Source: Leptolinea sp964420995 (lineage in GTDB: Bacteria > Chloroflexota > Anaerolineae > Anaerolineales > Anaerolineaceae). Taken from it: a DNA stretch of 64,000 nucleotides. This document shows positions 35,628 to 45,090 of this stretch, one piece after another; position 1 is the first letter of the stretch; each line of letters begins with the position of its first letter. A program made the position numbers and the translations under genes. Under the pieces are notes generated by a model that was given only the letters and a program-made list of their open reading frames with translations, was not told the origin of the DNA and did not search any database. Location: contig CAYQUX010000007.1 in assembly GCA_964420995.1 (NCBI GenBank), positions 62,001-126,000 of the forward strand. Reading direction: 5' to 3'.

Positions 35628-36800
35628 TTACTTGTTTAAATATTCCATTTCTTCGCCAATCCCCCAAAAGTTATTATTCTGTCCTATTATTTCACCATTT
35701 ATATCAAGTAATATAAGCGTTCCTGTTCTTTGGTCTGCGACAAGAATCCGATCATTTTTTGGCGAGATTTTTATTATGTTGATTTCTTTTACCTGGAGAT
35801 CGGTTGTTTTAAGAATTGAACCAAAGCTAGAGAGATTCATTAAATTGATTTGGTAAAAACTTTTAAGATAATTTTTTGGGAGATTTGGCCATGAACCACA
35901 TCCAAATGCAATAAGAGTATCATTTCCATTATTTGATGCGTCCATTGAACATGATTCAAATTCTCCATTATTGACTGGCATGGATTGTAGTACTTTTTTT
36001 TCACAGACATCGGTTATATCAATCTGATATTGTTTGTATTTTTCTACCAATACAATTACTCTATTGCCATTGTTGAAAGACGCAACATCTTCAATCACGT
36101 TAATATTTTGATCGTCATAATTAAAACTGCATAATTTTTTACCTTCAGTATTCCAAATTTCTAACTGATTTGGTCGTGAAGTTACAACCCTATTGTCTAC
36201 TAATTGATCTGAATAACGAAACGCAGATTCGAGTTCCTCATTGCCAGTTATTTCCTTGTTACTTCCAAGAGAAAAAATTTGATAATTACCTGACCCATCT
36301 ATACTTAAAACATGTTCGCCATCAGGAAATAGTTCAAACATTGCTAGTTTTTGACCCGAAGGTTTCTTTTCCAATAGGTTTCCATCGGTTGTATTTGATA
36401 TTATGTAAAAATTTTCTCCATCTAATCCGATTTCACTCGTGAGAATTTTCGCCCCATTTTCAATGAATCTTGCGTTGCTTGGAGTACTCGAAGAATCAGA
36501 ATACCAGACAAATGATAGATCTTTGGCTGAATACAAACTAAATCCCCAAGAACTGGCTACAACAATCATTGAACCATCAGGAGAAAAAGCGATATCGCGA
36601 ATTGATCCTATTCTATTTTCATTCTGTGAGAAAACTGATGAATCAAGCAGATTTTTAGATTTAAATGTACTTACTGATGATTCACGAGGTAAAAATTTTT
36701 TTACTGTCAATTGATTCTCGTTTGTCATCCTTTGGAAATTACAACCTATTATGGAAAATGAAAAAAGTAGTAAAACAAATAGATTTGAATAAGACTTCAT
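35628..36800 (-). CDS. AT-rich lipoprotein with WD40-like repeats
   Basis: 390 residues. Lipobox FSIIGC; body carries loose propeller blades (IRDIAFSPDGSMIVVASSWGF, MFELFPDGEHVLSIDGSGNYQIF, IIKISPKNDRILVADQRTG). Base composition is far lower in GC than the neighbours (ychF, tRNA) and rare in this genome's style, suggesting horizontal origin. Stop is 66 bases from the tRNA CCA end, a frequent integration point. Function unknown. Confidence 0.75.
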   Translation of the reverse strand: MKSYSNLFVLLLFSFSIIGCNFQRMTNENQLTVKKFLPRESSVSTFKSKNLLDSSVFSQNENRIGSIRDIAFSPDGSMIVVASSWGFSLYSAKDLSFVWYSDSSSTPSNARFIENGAKILTSEIGLDGENFYIISNTTDGNLLEKKPSGQKLAMFELFPDGEHVLSIDGSGNYQIFSLGSNKEITGNEELESAFRYSDQLVDNRVVTSRPNQLEIWNTEGKKLCSFNYDDQNINVIEDVASFNNGNRVIVLVEKYKQYQIDITDVCEKKVLQSMPVNNGEFESCSMDASNNGNDTLIAFGCGSWPNLPKNYLKSFYQINLMNLSSFGSILKTTDLQVKEINIIKISPKNDRILVADQRTGTLILLDINGEIIGQNNNFWGIGEEMEYLNK

Positions 36801-36967
36801 CGTATGCTTCCCTCATTAAACACAGAAAATTCTATTGGAATCTCAATAACTCCAATTTCATTTGATAAGACCATTGAACAACTTCTTTATAATAATATGA
36901 TCCATGATTTTTTACCTGCCTCCATTTCGTGAAAAATCAAAAAGCTTCGAATTGCATTTATTTGGTT

Positions 36968-39349
36968 TTACCTAAGTTCAACTGTTTCAAGCCCAGTTTC
37001 AGCGTCATATTGAATGAAAAAACTCTTATTTATAAGATAGCCTTCTGATTGACATGTTTGTAAATCATTGTTATAGAAGTCCATAATATAATCTTTATAA
37101 TTTTGTTCAATTTTCTTGTTTTCCATTATTTCTTTATACTCATTTATTGACATACTATCTTGATTTTTATCTCTATAAATTGCATCTTCAATTGCATATC
37201 CCCTCACCTCAAACATGAACGATTCCTGAACCCTAATTGGTAGTAACTCGCATCTTTCTTTTTTTGAATATTTTCTATACTTTTGATCAAAATAACTATT
37301 ATCAATGAAGTGCTGAATTTCATGTCCTAAAATCGCAGCCCCTTTTTTCTTATCAAAGAAATTCAATGTTTGGAAATATCTATTTGAATTGATCTTTAAT
37401 TGAAGTAATTCATATATTGATTTCCCACCAAATAGATTTAATGATGGATCAGTGGTAACAGATACTACTGTCTGAAAATTCTTGTCTGGAAATATAAAAT
37501 CACAGATATTGAATGATACTTTATTGTCTAAGGCTTGTTGGATTAATCTTGGCCAAAAAACCGATTCCATCAAAGCGGTGAGGTCATCTTGGAGAATTTG
37601 GGAATCTTTATCACAGCGCATCATAGACAAATCGTAAAAATAACTACTTTTAGGTTCTGAACCAAAGAAATAGTAATAATCATCCGGTTTTGTTGGTAGA
37701 ACTATTGGATTATTCTCTATAATTTCCTGTGGTGTTGGTGTGGCCTTTTTTGTTATTTTTTCACAATACCAGCTATTGGGATTTTGCTCATTCTGAATGA
37801 CAGCTTTCCCAAATTCTTCGCCGTTCGTAAATTTACAGGCGTCATCAAAATTTACAAACGTCAAATCATCCGTTCTTTGACAAACCCAACTGCGCGCATT
37901 GTCTTTATCATTGGCATACGCGCCGGTATACCCTCTGGATTGGCAATAACCCAGAATATCCATGGATCGTTTTTCACCGGTCGTATCTTCACCGGGTCTA
38001 TCCCCGGTTTGGATAGAATTAGCGACCTCGATCAACACAAAGACCCTGTTTTTAAGTTGGTTCTTTTTGGGGTCAATGATTCCCCAGTAGGATTTATATG
38101 TACCCGGCTCAGTGGGGGCGTGCAACTCAAGGGAGATATCAATCGTCTCCCCCGGGCTCACCGTTCCGGGTATATTATTGACTTTCCCCTCCATTTTTTC
38201 TCCGCCCAGGCTGGTGAAGAAATAATTCTTATTCCAGACACAGTTTCCATCATTCTTGATGCGCCAGGATTTGACAAACACCTGTCCGGGAAGGACTTTC
38301 GTCCCATCCGGAATGGTCAGGTCTTTTTCCAGGGTCATATGGTCGCCCGTGCAGCTTGCGGCTGGCGCCGGCTCAACTTTTCCCAGGGTAACATTTACAC
38401 ACTTGCTGGCGGCTTTTGACCAGTCGGATTTAACCACCAGAAAACAAACGCGGTGGGTGCCATTGGCATAGCCGCTGGTATTCCAGGTGGTTTCGAGTGT
38501 GGGCGCGCCCAGTTCGCCTTTGGCTTCGCCATCCACGGTAAATTTAACGGCTTTAGGTCCACCGTCACAATCACCGGTTCCCCTTAGTTGAATCGTATCT
38601 CCCGGGTTGGCGGATTGTGGATTGACAGACAGGCTTTTCACCACGCAATTGTCCCCGCCTTCCGGTTCGGGTTCAGGTTCCTTCTCGTCCGGATAGACCG
38701 GCGGCAGACCGGGATCGGTGCCCACAAAGATGGTTCCGCATTTGCTGACGGCTTTTTCCCATCCACCCTCCCCATGAGCGACAAAACAAACGGTGTAAGT
38801 TTCCTTCCCCCATTCACCTGTACGGAATTGATAGGATAGGTCAGTGGATCCCAGTTCAGCCACGATCTTGCCTTCCACCGTATAACGGGTGGTTCCGCAG
38901 GTGCTCCTTCCATCAAAATTGATTTCATCCCCCACGGTATATACATTCTTGCGCGGAGAATAGGAAAAGGATGTGATCTGGCATTGCGGCTGGTTTTCCT
39001 TGACAGTGATCTTAACACAGCGACGGTCCGCGTTTTCCCACCCGCCTTCGCCTTCGGCCACGAAACACACACTATGTTCCCCGGCCCCAAACTCGGCGGT
39101 GTTCATGTTCATGGATTGGCTGGTGGAGCCAATCTCTGACTTGGGCTCCTGGTCGATCTCAAAGCGTACCGTTCCGCAGGTGCTTTTCCCTTCCAGGGCA
39201 ATGACATCACCGAGGTTATAAACCGGATCACTTGGTGAGAGGGTGAAACTGGTTATATTGCAGCCGGGATTTCCAGCCTGTACTCCGATGGTTGGAAACC
39301 AGATAGCTGCACCGATCAAAAAAATGAGTGCAAAAAAGACGCGTTTCAT
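36968..39349 (-). CDS. secreted chimera: Ig-like repeats, FW domain and HExxH metallopeptidase-like tail
   Basis: 793 residues from ATG 39349, with AGGAGGG a few bases upstream. Signal peptide (FFALIFLIGAAIWFPTIGVQA), three ~100-residue Ig-like repeats each with a C...C...W/C frame (e.g. STCGTVRFEID, STCGTTRYTVEG, and CVVKSLSVNPQ), then an NBR1-like FW domain (SWRIKNDGNCVW, TVSPGETIDISLEL, GTYKSYWG), two small C-x(n)-W-x-C repeats and a tail with H676-E-x-x-H (HEIQHFID) followed by an E-V-R-G-Y-A-I-E segment that could supply a third zinc ligand. GC drops sharply near 37,780, separating the native-looking N-terminal half from an AT-rich tail. Confidence 0.7.
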   Translation of the reverse strand: MKRVFFALIFLIGAAIWFPTIGVQAGNPGCNITSFTLSPSDPVYNLGDVIALEGKSTCGTVRFEIDQEPKSEIGSTSQSMNMNTAEFGAGEHSVCFVAEGEGGWENADRRCVKITVKENQPQCQITSFSYSPRKNVYTVGDEINFDGRSTCGTTRYTVEGKIVAELGSTDLSYQFRTGEWGKETYTVCFVAHGEGGWEKAVSKCGTIFVGTDPGLPPVYPDEKEPEPEPEGGDNCVVKSLSVNPQSANPGDTIQLRGTGDCDGGPKAVKFTVDGEAKGELGAPTLETTWNTSGYANGTHRVCFLVVKSDWSKAASKCVNVTLGKVEPAPAASCTGDHMTLEKDLTIPDGTKVLPGQVFVKSWRIKNDGNCVWNKNYFFTSLGGEKMEGKVNNIPGTVSPGETIDISLELHAPTEPGTYKSYWGIIDPKKNQLKNRVFVLIEVANSIQTGDRPGEDTTGEKRSMDILGYCQSRGYTGAYANDKDNARSWVCQRTDDLTFVNFDDACKFTNGEEFGKAVIQNEQNPNSWYCEKITKKATPTPQEIIENNPIVLPTKPDDYYYFFGSEPKSSYFYDLSMMRCDKDSQILQDDLTALMESVFWPRLIQQALDNKVSFNICDFIFPDKNFQTVVSVTTDPSLNLFGGKSIYELLQLKINSNRYFQTLNFFDKKKGAAILGHEIQHFIDNSYFDQKYRKYSKKERCELLPIRVQESFMFEVRGYAIEDAIYRDKNQDSMSINEYKEIMENKKIEQNYKDYIMDFYNNDLQTCQSEGYLINKSFFIQYDAETGLETVELR

Positions 39350-39414
39350 CAAACCCTCCTGCGTTGTTTTTTTATAGAGTTTTGTAATCGCAATAATTAT
39401 TTTATTACAATATT

Positions 39415-39975
39415 TTACTTCCGCATAACCGGATGATTGGCTGACCTTCTGGCCGCCTCGACAAACCCCGCTTCCAAAAACGCGGACATAACCCCCAGGT
39501 ACACCGAGCTGGCACCCACCTTCCTGCCCGGCTCGGTGGGATAGCCTTCCACGATCTGCCCGCCCTTCGCGCGGGCATACTCCACCGCGGCATCGATCAA
39601 CGGGCGCATCAATCCTTTATGCCGGAAGTTGCGGTGCACAAAGAAGCACACGATCGACCAGACGGGTTGGTCATCCACCGGCGCCAGCACGCGGGAGTTG
39701 TTCAGCGTGGGGAAATCCTCACGCGGACCCACGGATACCCAGGCGGCCGGGATGCCGTCCACATAGGCCAGCAAGCCGGGTTCGCGGCCGGCATAAACCA
39801 GCGCTTTGATCCCTAGCCGTCTCTGTTCTTTGGTGATGGTTGAGAAGGCTTTACCCGACGCCCGCCAGTACATGCACCAGCATCCGCCGCAGGCGCCGTT
39901 CTGCCCGAAGACGGTCACGAAATCATCCCAGCGGTCAGGAGTGAGAGGATGGAAAGTAATTTGATGGTCATCCAT
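39415..39975 (-). CDS. GNAT family N-acetyltransferase
   Basis: 186 residues from ATG 39975, seven bases past GGGGA; ATG 39981 is possible. Starts with HPLTPDRWDDF, then a cysteine cluster GACGGCWCMYW, typical of a GNAT subgroup of unknown substrate, and the acetyl-CoA loop HRNFRHKGLMRPLIDAA. GNAT fold is clear, target unknown. Confidence 0.8.
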   Translation of the reverse strand: MDDHQITFHPLTPDRWDDFVTVFGQNGACGGCWCMYWRASGKAFSTITKEQRRLGIKALVYAGREPGLLAYVDGIPAAWVSVGPREDFPTLNNSRVLAPVDDQPVWSIVCFFVHRNFRHKGLMRPLIDAAVEYARAKGGQIVEGYPTEPGRKVGASSVYLGVMSAFLEAGFVEAARRSANHPVMRK

Positions 39976-39993
39976 AATCATTCCCCGCAATGG

Positions 39994-41115
39994 TTATTGC
40001 GTTCTTGAGTAGATGCGTGCAAAATTCTGTTCGAAGGTATCCGCGAAAGCCGGGTCGCTGATGATCAACACATTCTCGTCGTTCCTGTTTTCCGCGCTGG
40101 CGGTGAAGTTGTACGAGCCGAAGGCCACAGTCTTCCCGTCAATGATGATCGCTTTAATGTGCATCAGACCGTTCAGGCCGTCCAGGCGCGCATCCAGGCC
40201 GGCTTTTGTCAGTTTGTAGAAATCGGCGCCCTTGTTTTCTTCCGTCGATTCGCGGTCAAACACGCCGCGCACGTCCACCCCATTCCTATGCGCTTTGATC
40301 AACGCGTCCGCCAGCCGGTCGAGGGTGAAGGAATAGGCCAGGACATGAACGCTCTCCGTCGCGCTGCCCACCAGACTGACCAGACGCGTATCGATCTGGT
40401 CTTCCGGTGAGAAGTAGTTCTCCACGGGTATCCCACCGAGGTCAAACCGGGTGTTGGACGTCACCGCGCGGCTGTCGGGGCCGAATTTGTCTTCAGCGGC
40501 CATCTGGTTGAATTTCAAGCGGTAATTGGCGGCCAGTTCTGCTGATTTGACACGTACCATCACATTCTCATCATTTTCGGCGCCGCTGGCCGAGAGGTTC
40601 AGGCTGCCCGTCCACAGGATACGGCTGTCGATGATCACGTATTTATTGTGCATCAGGCTTTCCCGGCGATCGCCCATCACATACGCGCCAGCTTTTTTCA
40701 GGCGGGGCAGGTCCAGTTTGTCCAACGCGTCGCTGTCCACCACCACGCGCACGGCCAGTCCGCGTTGTGCAGCTTTAATCAGGGCTTCACTGACGTTATC
40801 CAGCGTGAAATTGTACATGGCCACGTCGATGGATTTCTGTGCGGCATTGATATCCTGGATCATGGCGGCGATGATTGCCTGCCCGGGTGATTTTTTGCCC
40901 TTGATGGCAGGGTCAGTGAAATAGGTGGTGAGTACAGGCGAATTATCCGGTGTGTTGGTGAGGGTTGGTACCGGCAGCGGTACGGCAGGCGTCTGTTCCC
41001 TGCTTGCCGGTGTGGTGGTTGAACCCGGAACGCAGCCGGTGACGGTAATCAGAACGACCGCCAGCACAAGAAGAATGTTCGCGAAAGAATACCGTGTCCC
41101 CGATGTCAAAATCAC
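39994..41115 (-). CDS. phospholipase D-like lipoprotein
   Basis: 373 residues. Lipobox VTGC, Pro/Thr linker, then two HKD halves: HNKYVIIDSRILWTGSLN and HIKAIIIDGKTVAFGSYN, each with the N-D-E-N trailer. This is a two-domain PLD fold as in nucleases (Nuc-like) and cardiolipin synthases. Being lipid-anchored outside, a DNA- or phospholipid-degrading role is possible. GTG start; the nearest ribosome-site-like AAGG is 12 bases away, so the start is uncertain. Confidence 0.88.
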   Translation of the reverse strand: MILTSGTRYSFANILLVLAVVLITVTGCVPGSTTTPASREQTPAVPLPVPTLTNTPDNSPVLTTYFTDPAIKGKKSPGQAIIAAMIQDINAAQKSIDVAMYNFTLDNVSEALIKAAQRGLAVRVVVDSDALDKLDLPRLKKAGAYVMGDRRESLMHNKYVIIDSRILWTGSLNLSASGAENDENVMVRVKSAELAANYRLKFNQMAAEDKFGPDSRAVTSNTRFDLGGIPVENYFSPEDQIDTRLVSLVGSATESVHVLAYSFTLDRLADALIKAHRNGVDVRGVFDRESTEENKGADFYKLTKAGLDARLDGLNGLMHIKAIIIDGKTVAFGSYNFTASAENRNDENVLIISDPAFADTFEQNFARIYSRTQ

Positions 41116-41161
41116 CTCGCTATACCTTGAAGTTTTCGTTAAAGATTATAGCATTATGATC

Positions 41162-42316
41162 TCATCGAACTTCCTGTATCGCTTTAAAGATCTCATCCGC
41201 CTGAAAGACACGGTTGCGTGAGTAGCCAGTTAGTTCACGAATAATGCCGGCTTTTTCCAACTTATCCACATAGATGGATACATTCCTGTAACCAATACCG
41301 GTAGAGAGCTCCAATTGCTTGATGGTGAAAATTGGGCGGGTAAATAATTGATCTACAACCGCTCCCATTCTTTCTGGATTGCGGTCAGTTTCAACAAAGT
41401 CCTGCAATCTTGACCGTATCTCTCTCAGGCGGTTGATGCGGGAAATACCTTTGCACGCTTGCTCGGCTGTTCCCCTGAAGAAGAAAATTAACCAGTCCTC
41501 CCAGGTTCCTTTCTGGGAGATGGATAATAAGTGATCATAGTATTCCTGCCGGTGTTCTTCAAAATACGCGCTTATATTCAACAACGGCTGTGGAATCAGT
41601 CCCCAGTTACACATTAATAGAATAGAGATGAGACGGCCGATGCGGCCATTTCCATCGAGAAAGGGATGAATGGCTTCGAATTGATAATGGATCATTCCCA
41701 CCCGGACCAGGTGGGGCAGATTCGATTCAGAGTGAAGAAAGGTTTCGAGCAGAGATAACGCATCTTTCATCTCTTCCACCGGAGGTGGAACATAGGGAGC
41801 GGAATCAGGCGTGCTTCCTGCCGGTCCGATCCAGTTTTGTGACCGGCGAAACTCGCCGGGAGTCAATGTGCCGCCGCGAACACCTTCCATAAGAATGGCG
41901 TGCAATTCGCGGAAAAGGCGCAAACTTACCGGTAGTGAGTTTATCCGTTCAAGACCGTATTCGAGCGATTTGACATAGTTGAATACCTCTTTTACATCTT
42001 CAACCTGTTCAAAAAAAGACAATTGCGTTGTTTCGTATTTATACAGGTCGTCCAGTGACGCCCGGGTACCTTCAATGCGTGAAGAGAGAACGGCCTCATT
42101 GCGAAGAAATGGTTGAATAAGCAGTCTGGGAAATGGAAAAGAACCTGCCAGCGCGGAAAGCCGTCCCAGTTCGCGTTCAGCTTCTACCAGTGAGGCGACA
42201 AGTTTATCTGACCAGGCTATTTCAGGCGGAAGTGGAGCAGGCAGAAATGCCCAGAATCCGGTGGGAGTCAGGACGCAACGGCCGCTTGAGATGTTGGTGA
42301 ATGAGCTAGGTTTCAT
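41162..42316 (-). CDS. Fic domain AMP-transferase with winged-helix tail
   Basis: 384 residues. N-terminal inhibitory helix SSRIEGTR fits the (S/T)xxxE(G/N) motif of class II Fic enzymes, so it should be autoinhibited. Fic core HPFLDGNGRIGRL (H-P-F-x-x-G-N-G-R-x-x-R). C-terminal wHTH (IKQLELSTGIGYRNVSIYVDKLE) suggests DNA binding. It transfers AMP from ATP to a protein hydroxyl. Not paired with an obvious antitoxin, so probably a stand-alone regulator. Confidence 0.92.
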   Translation of the reverse strand: MKPSSFTNISSGRCVLTPTGFWAFLPAPLPPEIAWSDKLVASLVEAERELGRLSALAGSFPFPRLLIQPFLRNEAVLSSRIEGTRASLDDLYKYETTQLSFFEQVEDVKEVFNYVKSLEYGLERINSLPVSLRLFRELHAILMEGVRGGTLTPGEFRRSQNWIGPAGSTPDSAPYVPPPVEEMKDALSLLETFLHSESNLPHLVRVGMIHYQFEAIHPFLDGNGRIGRLISILLMCNWGLIPQPLLNISAYFEEHRQEYYDHLLSISQKGTWEDWLIFFFRGTAEQACKGISRINRLREIRSRLQDFVETDRNPERMGAVVDQLFTRPIFTIKQLELSTGIGYRNVSIYVDKLEKAGIIRELTGYSRNRVFQADEIFKAIQEVR

Positions 42317-42528
42317 TTCTTATTTACACTTTGGGCTGAAAAGGGAAATATGAATAATTCATATTATCACTTTTAGATAAAAACGGAAATAAGAATTTCC
42401 ACTTCATTTTTATTACAAAGAACCAAAAAGTACTCGTGTAATAAATAATAGGCGAGGTATTTTAATATATTCTGTACAGTTTATTTAATGATTTGATAGA
42501 ATCAAGTATCTACTCTAGGAGGGATTCT

Positions 42529-43488
42529 ATGACAAAATCAACACCTCAAAATTACCCGAGAATAAATGACCCGAAGAACCAGTATTTTTCATGTATGGAT
42601 GAATCACAATTGGTCGCCCACCCAAGAAAAATTCCTTCTTCTGATGTTTATCGATTCATTATTGAGGCAATAAAAAACGCAGAAAATAAATCGAGTCGTG
42701 AAATTCTGAATATTCCAAAAGGATTGGATAATGCAGATATCAGCAATATATATATAAAAGAGGGTAAGACTCTTTTTAAGTATTTTCGGGACTATTGTGG
42801 TGATCCAGCAGCTACTGCATACCAATTATTAGATGAACACTACACGGATGTATGTAAAGAACAATTTAAGTTACGTACCCTACAAAAAGAAAGAATGAAC
42901 TCTGGTTGGAGATATCAATTTCTTGCATTTGATTGTGCTCGTTCAACGGGACGATTTAGAAGCGTTTCTGATATTGGGGCTGCTGAAGCAGACTTTAATG
43001 CTGAAATAGAATTCACAGATGCATCAGCAAATCCTCTAAGCTTGTATGTGTCAGTAAAGAATCGAATGAACACTCTTGGTGGTCAAGATTGGCCAAAGGC
43101 TATTCAGGCTTTGGAACAGGTTGCGATAAATGATCGTAATAGAAGAGGACCCTATTTATGTGTTTTTGGATTGGCGATGGACCAGGGGAAAAAATCACGC
43201 ACTATAAAATCTAATTCCAGAACAAATCAAGCCTATTCAGTAAATACTGAAGTGTGGCTGGCAAATTTCTTTTGGCCTTTTTTTGCTAACTACTCATATG
43301 AAGAAATCATGTCATTTGTTCTTGATGTATTATTGAAAACAAAAAAGGATGAACTATCAATTAATATCATTGTTCCTCAAGAATTAATAGAATCGTTTGG
43401 TGATTGTTGCAGAGAACATGGTTTAATTAGTAATGATGGGAAATTTAATAATCCCAAAAAATTGGTAGAATTTTTCTGTAAAAGATAA
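42529..43488 (+). CDS. probable type II restriction endonuclease
   Basis: 319 residues from ATG 42529, which has AGGAGGG at 42517-42523. AT-rich and foreign-looking. A candidate PD-(D/E)xK active site is D155/E159 (EADFNAEIEF) with K177 in YVSVKNR, a variant with Ser in the usual acidic place. Directly upstream of, and coupled to, a DNA methyltransferase gene (2-base gap), so a restriction role is the natural reading. Target sequence unknown. I do not see the motif of any particular REBASE family with certainty. Confidence 0.7.
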   Translation: MTKSTPQNYPRINDPKNQYFSCMDESQLVAHPRKIPSSDVYRFIIEAIKNAENKSSREILNIPKGLDNADISNIYIKEGKTLFKYFRDYCGDPAATAYQLLDEHYTDVCKEQFKLRTLQKERMNSGWRYQFLAFDCARSTGRFRSVSDIGAAEADFNAEIEFTDASANPLSLYVSVKNRMNTLGGQDWPKAIQALEQVAINDRNRRGPYLCVFGLAMDQGKKSRTIKSNSRTNQAYSVNTEVWLANFFWPFFANYSYEEIMSFVLDVLLKTKKDELSINIIVPQELIESFGDCCREHGLISNDGKFNNPKKLVEFFCKR

Positions 43489-43490
43489 AT

Positions 43491-44387
43491 ATGCTTGAAT
43501 CACGTGAATTTACCACGACAAAAATAACAATAAATCAATTGTCCTGCACAGTAATATGTGGTGACAGTAGAGAAGTGTTAAGAGAATTTTCTAATAGTGC
43601 TAATTTACTTGTGACTTCACCACCATATGCCGATGCAAGAAAAAAACACTATGATAGTATTTCACCCGATGAATTTGAAGAATGGTTTCTTAGTTTTCAT
43701 TATCCATTCATAAATTCCTTAGTTGAAAATGGCAGTTTTATCCTAAACATAAAAGATAAAGTCGTAAATGGTGTTAGACATCGTTTTGTTTGGGATACTA
43801 TTCAAGCTTTTTCTGAAAATGGCTGGTTTGCTATTGATGACTATATCTGGCATAAAACTAATCCCATGCCAGGTTTCTGGCCCTCACGATTAAGCGATGG
43901 TTGGGAATATTGTTTTCATCTCTCAAAAACTAAGACGCCATTCTTTAATAGAGATGAAGTAAAAAAACCTATAGGAGAATGGTCAAAATCTCGGTTAAAA
44001 AACTTGAGTGATGTTGACCTATCTCGACATAATTCAGCTAATGAAAGTGGATTTGGTAGAGATATTTCAAAATGGGTTGGGAAAAGTGAAGTCTCACCTT
44101 CCAATGTAATAGATTTACCCCTCGTTGGAAAGAACAAAAATCATCCTGCTGTCTTCCCAGTAGACCTACCTTTGTTTTTTATTAAACTTTTATGCCCACC
44201 CGGTGGATTGGTGATTGACCCATTTGGTGGAAGCGGAACAACAGGTATTGCGGCTCTTTTGGCAGGTAGAAATAGTATTATCATCGATAACAATCCTGAT
44301 TATTGTGAAGAAGCTGTTTCTAGAATCCGCAGGGAGATATCCAACGAAAAAGGTTCTGTCTGGTTCCTGCCTGGTATAGAAGGTTAG
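43491..44387 (+). CDS. type II DNA methyltransferase (N4-cytosine/N6-adenine, beta class)
   Basis: 298 residues. Catalytic motif IV TSPPY (42-46) comes before motif I DPFGGSGTTG (from 243), the beta-class order; TSPPY favours N4-cytosine modification. Follows the endonuclease after two bases with no ribosome site of its own, so translation is coupled. No controller (C) protein or vsr gene is seen, so expression order (R before M) is unusual and may need another safeguard. Confidence 0.9.
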   Translation: MLESREFTTTKITINQLSCTVICGDSREVLREFSNSANLLVTSPPYADARKKHYDSISPDEFEEWFLSFHYPFINSLVENGSFILNIKDKVVNGVRHRFVWDTIQAFSENGWFAIDDYIWHKTNPMPGFWPSRLSDGWEYCFHLSKTKTPFFNRDEVKKPIGEWSKSRLKNLSDVDLSRHNSANESGFGRDISKWVGKSEVSPSNVIDLPLVGKNKNHPAVFPVDLPLFFIKLLCPPGGLVIDPFGGSGTTGIAALLAGRNSIIIDNNPDYCEEAVSRIRREISNEKGSVWFLPGIEG

Positions 44388-44392
44388 TTCTC

Positions 44393-44409
44393 AGATAATA
44401 AAATTATCT
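44393..44409. terminator. AT-rich hairpin between the convergent methyltransferase and plsC genes
   Basis: AGATAAT pairs with ATTATCT around a 3-base loop. Weak, no strong T-run. Confidence 0.3.
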
Positions 44410-44415
44410 TTCCCC

Positions 44416-45090
44416 CTACGCTGGATACCCATTTTCCCTGATGATCTCCCCCACGCGGGCATAGTCTTTATAGAATCCGCGATATTTCTCCGGCAGCAGC
44501 GCGGCGATCTGGCACATCACCTCGGTGGTGGCGGCCTGCATGGCTTCGTCGCGGTTTTCGCGCGGGATGGGAGGCAGCCTGAAGGGTTTGCCGTATCGCA
44601 CGGTAATCTCCGGTTTGCGGAACGTCAGTATCTTTTTCATCATATCGTCGCTGCCGGTGATCCCGACAGGAACGACAGGGACATCAGCCCGCGAGGTAAG
44701 CAGTTGTATCCCCGGTTTTCCTTCCAGCAATTGCCCCATATGGCTGCGGGTGCCTTCCGGCGCGATCCCCATAACCCGGCCTTCTTTGATCTTATCGACT
44801 GCCACTCGAAACGCGGTAAAATCGGCTTTTGACCGGTCCAACCAGATCACATCGGCTGCCTGCACAATGGCGCTGAAGAATGGGTTGCTGTTGTATTCTT
44901 TGGCTACCAGCGCCGACATGTCAGACCGTACCGGGTTCGACAACAGGATGGCCGAATCCACGCGGCTGTTGTGGTTGGTGGCAAGAATAAAGCCGCCCGA
45001 AGGCGGCATATTCTCAGTTTGCAGGTATGTAGTCCGGGTCAAATGCCGGATAAAATTTTCGATCAGGAAACGCAGGAATCTTTTATTCAT
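44416..45090 (-). CDS. 1-acyl-sn-glycerol-3-phosphate acyltransferase (PlsC-like)
   Basis: 224 residues. Acyltransferase motif I NHNSRVDSAIL (H-x4-D), motif III EGTRSHMGQL and a P-loop-like VPVVPVGITG. Makes phosphatidic acid from lysophosphatidic acid at the membrane. Start overlaps the dedA stop by four bases (ATGA type), so the two are translationally coupled. Confidence 0.88.
   Translation of the reverse strand: MNKRFLRFLIENFIRHLTRTTYLQTENMPPSGGFILATNHNSRVDSAILLSNPVRSDMSALVAKEYNSNPFFSAIVQAADVIWLDRSKADFTAFRVAVDKIKEGRVMGIAPEGTRSHMGQLLEGKPGIQLLTSRADVPVVPVGITGSDDMMKKILTFRKPEITVRYGKPFRLPPIPRENRDEAMQAATTEVMCQIAALLPEKYRGFYKDYARVGEIIRENGYPA

Noticed and set aside
41162..44387. Fic plus RM genes as one defence island
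   Set aside because: Fic is on the opposite strand with different base composition, and no phage-defence genes beyond the RM pair were found.
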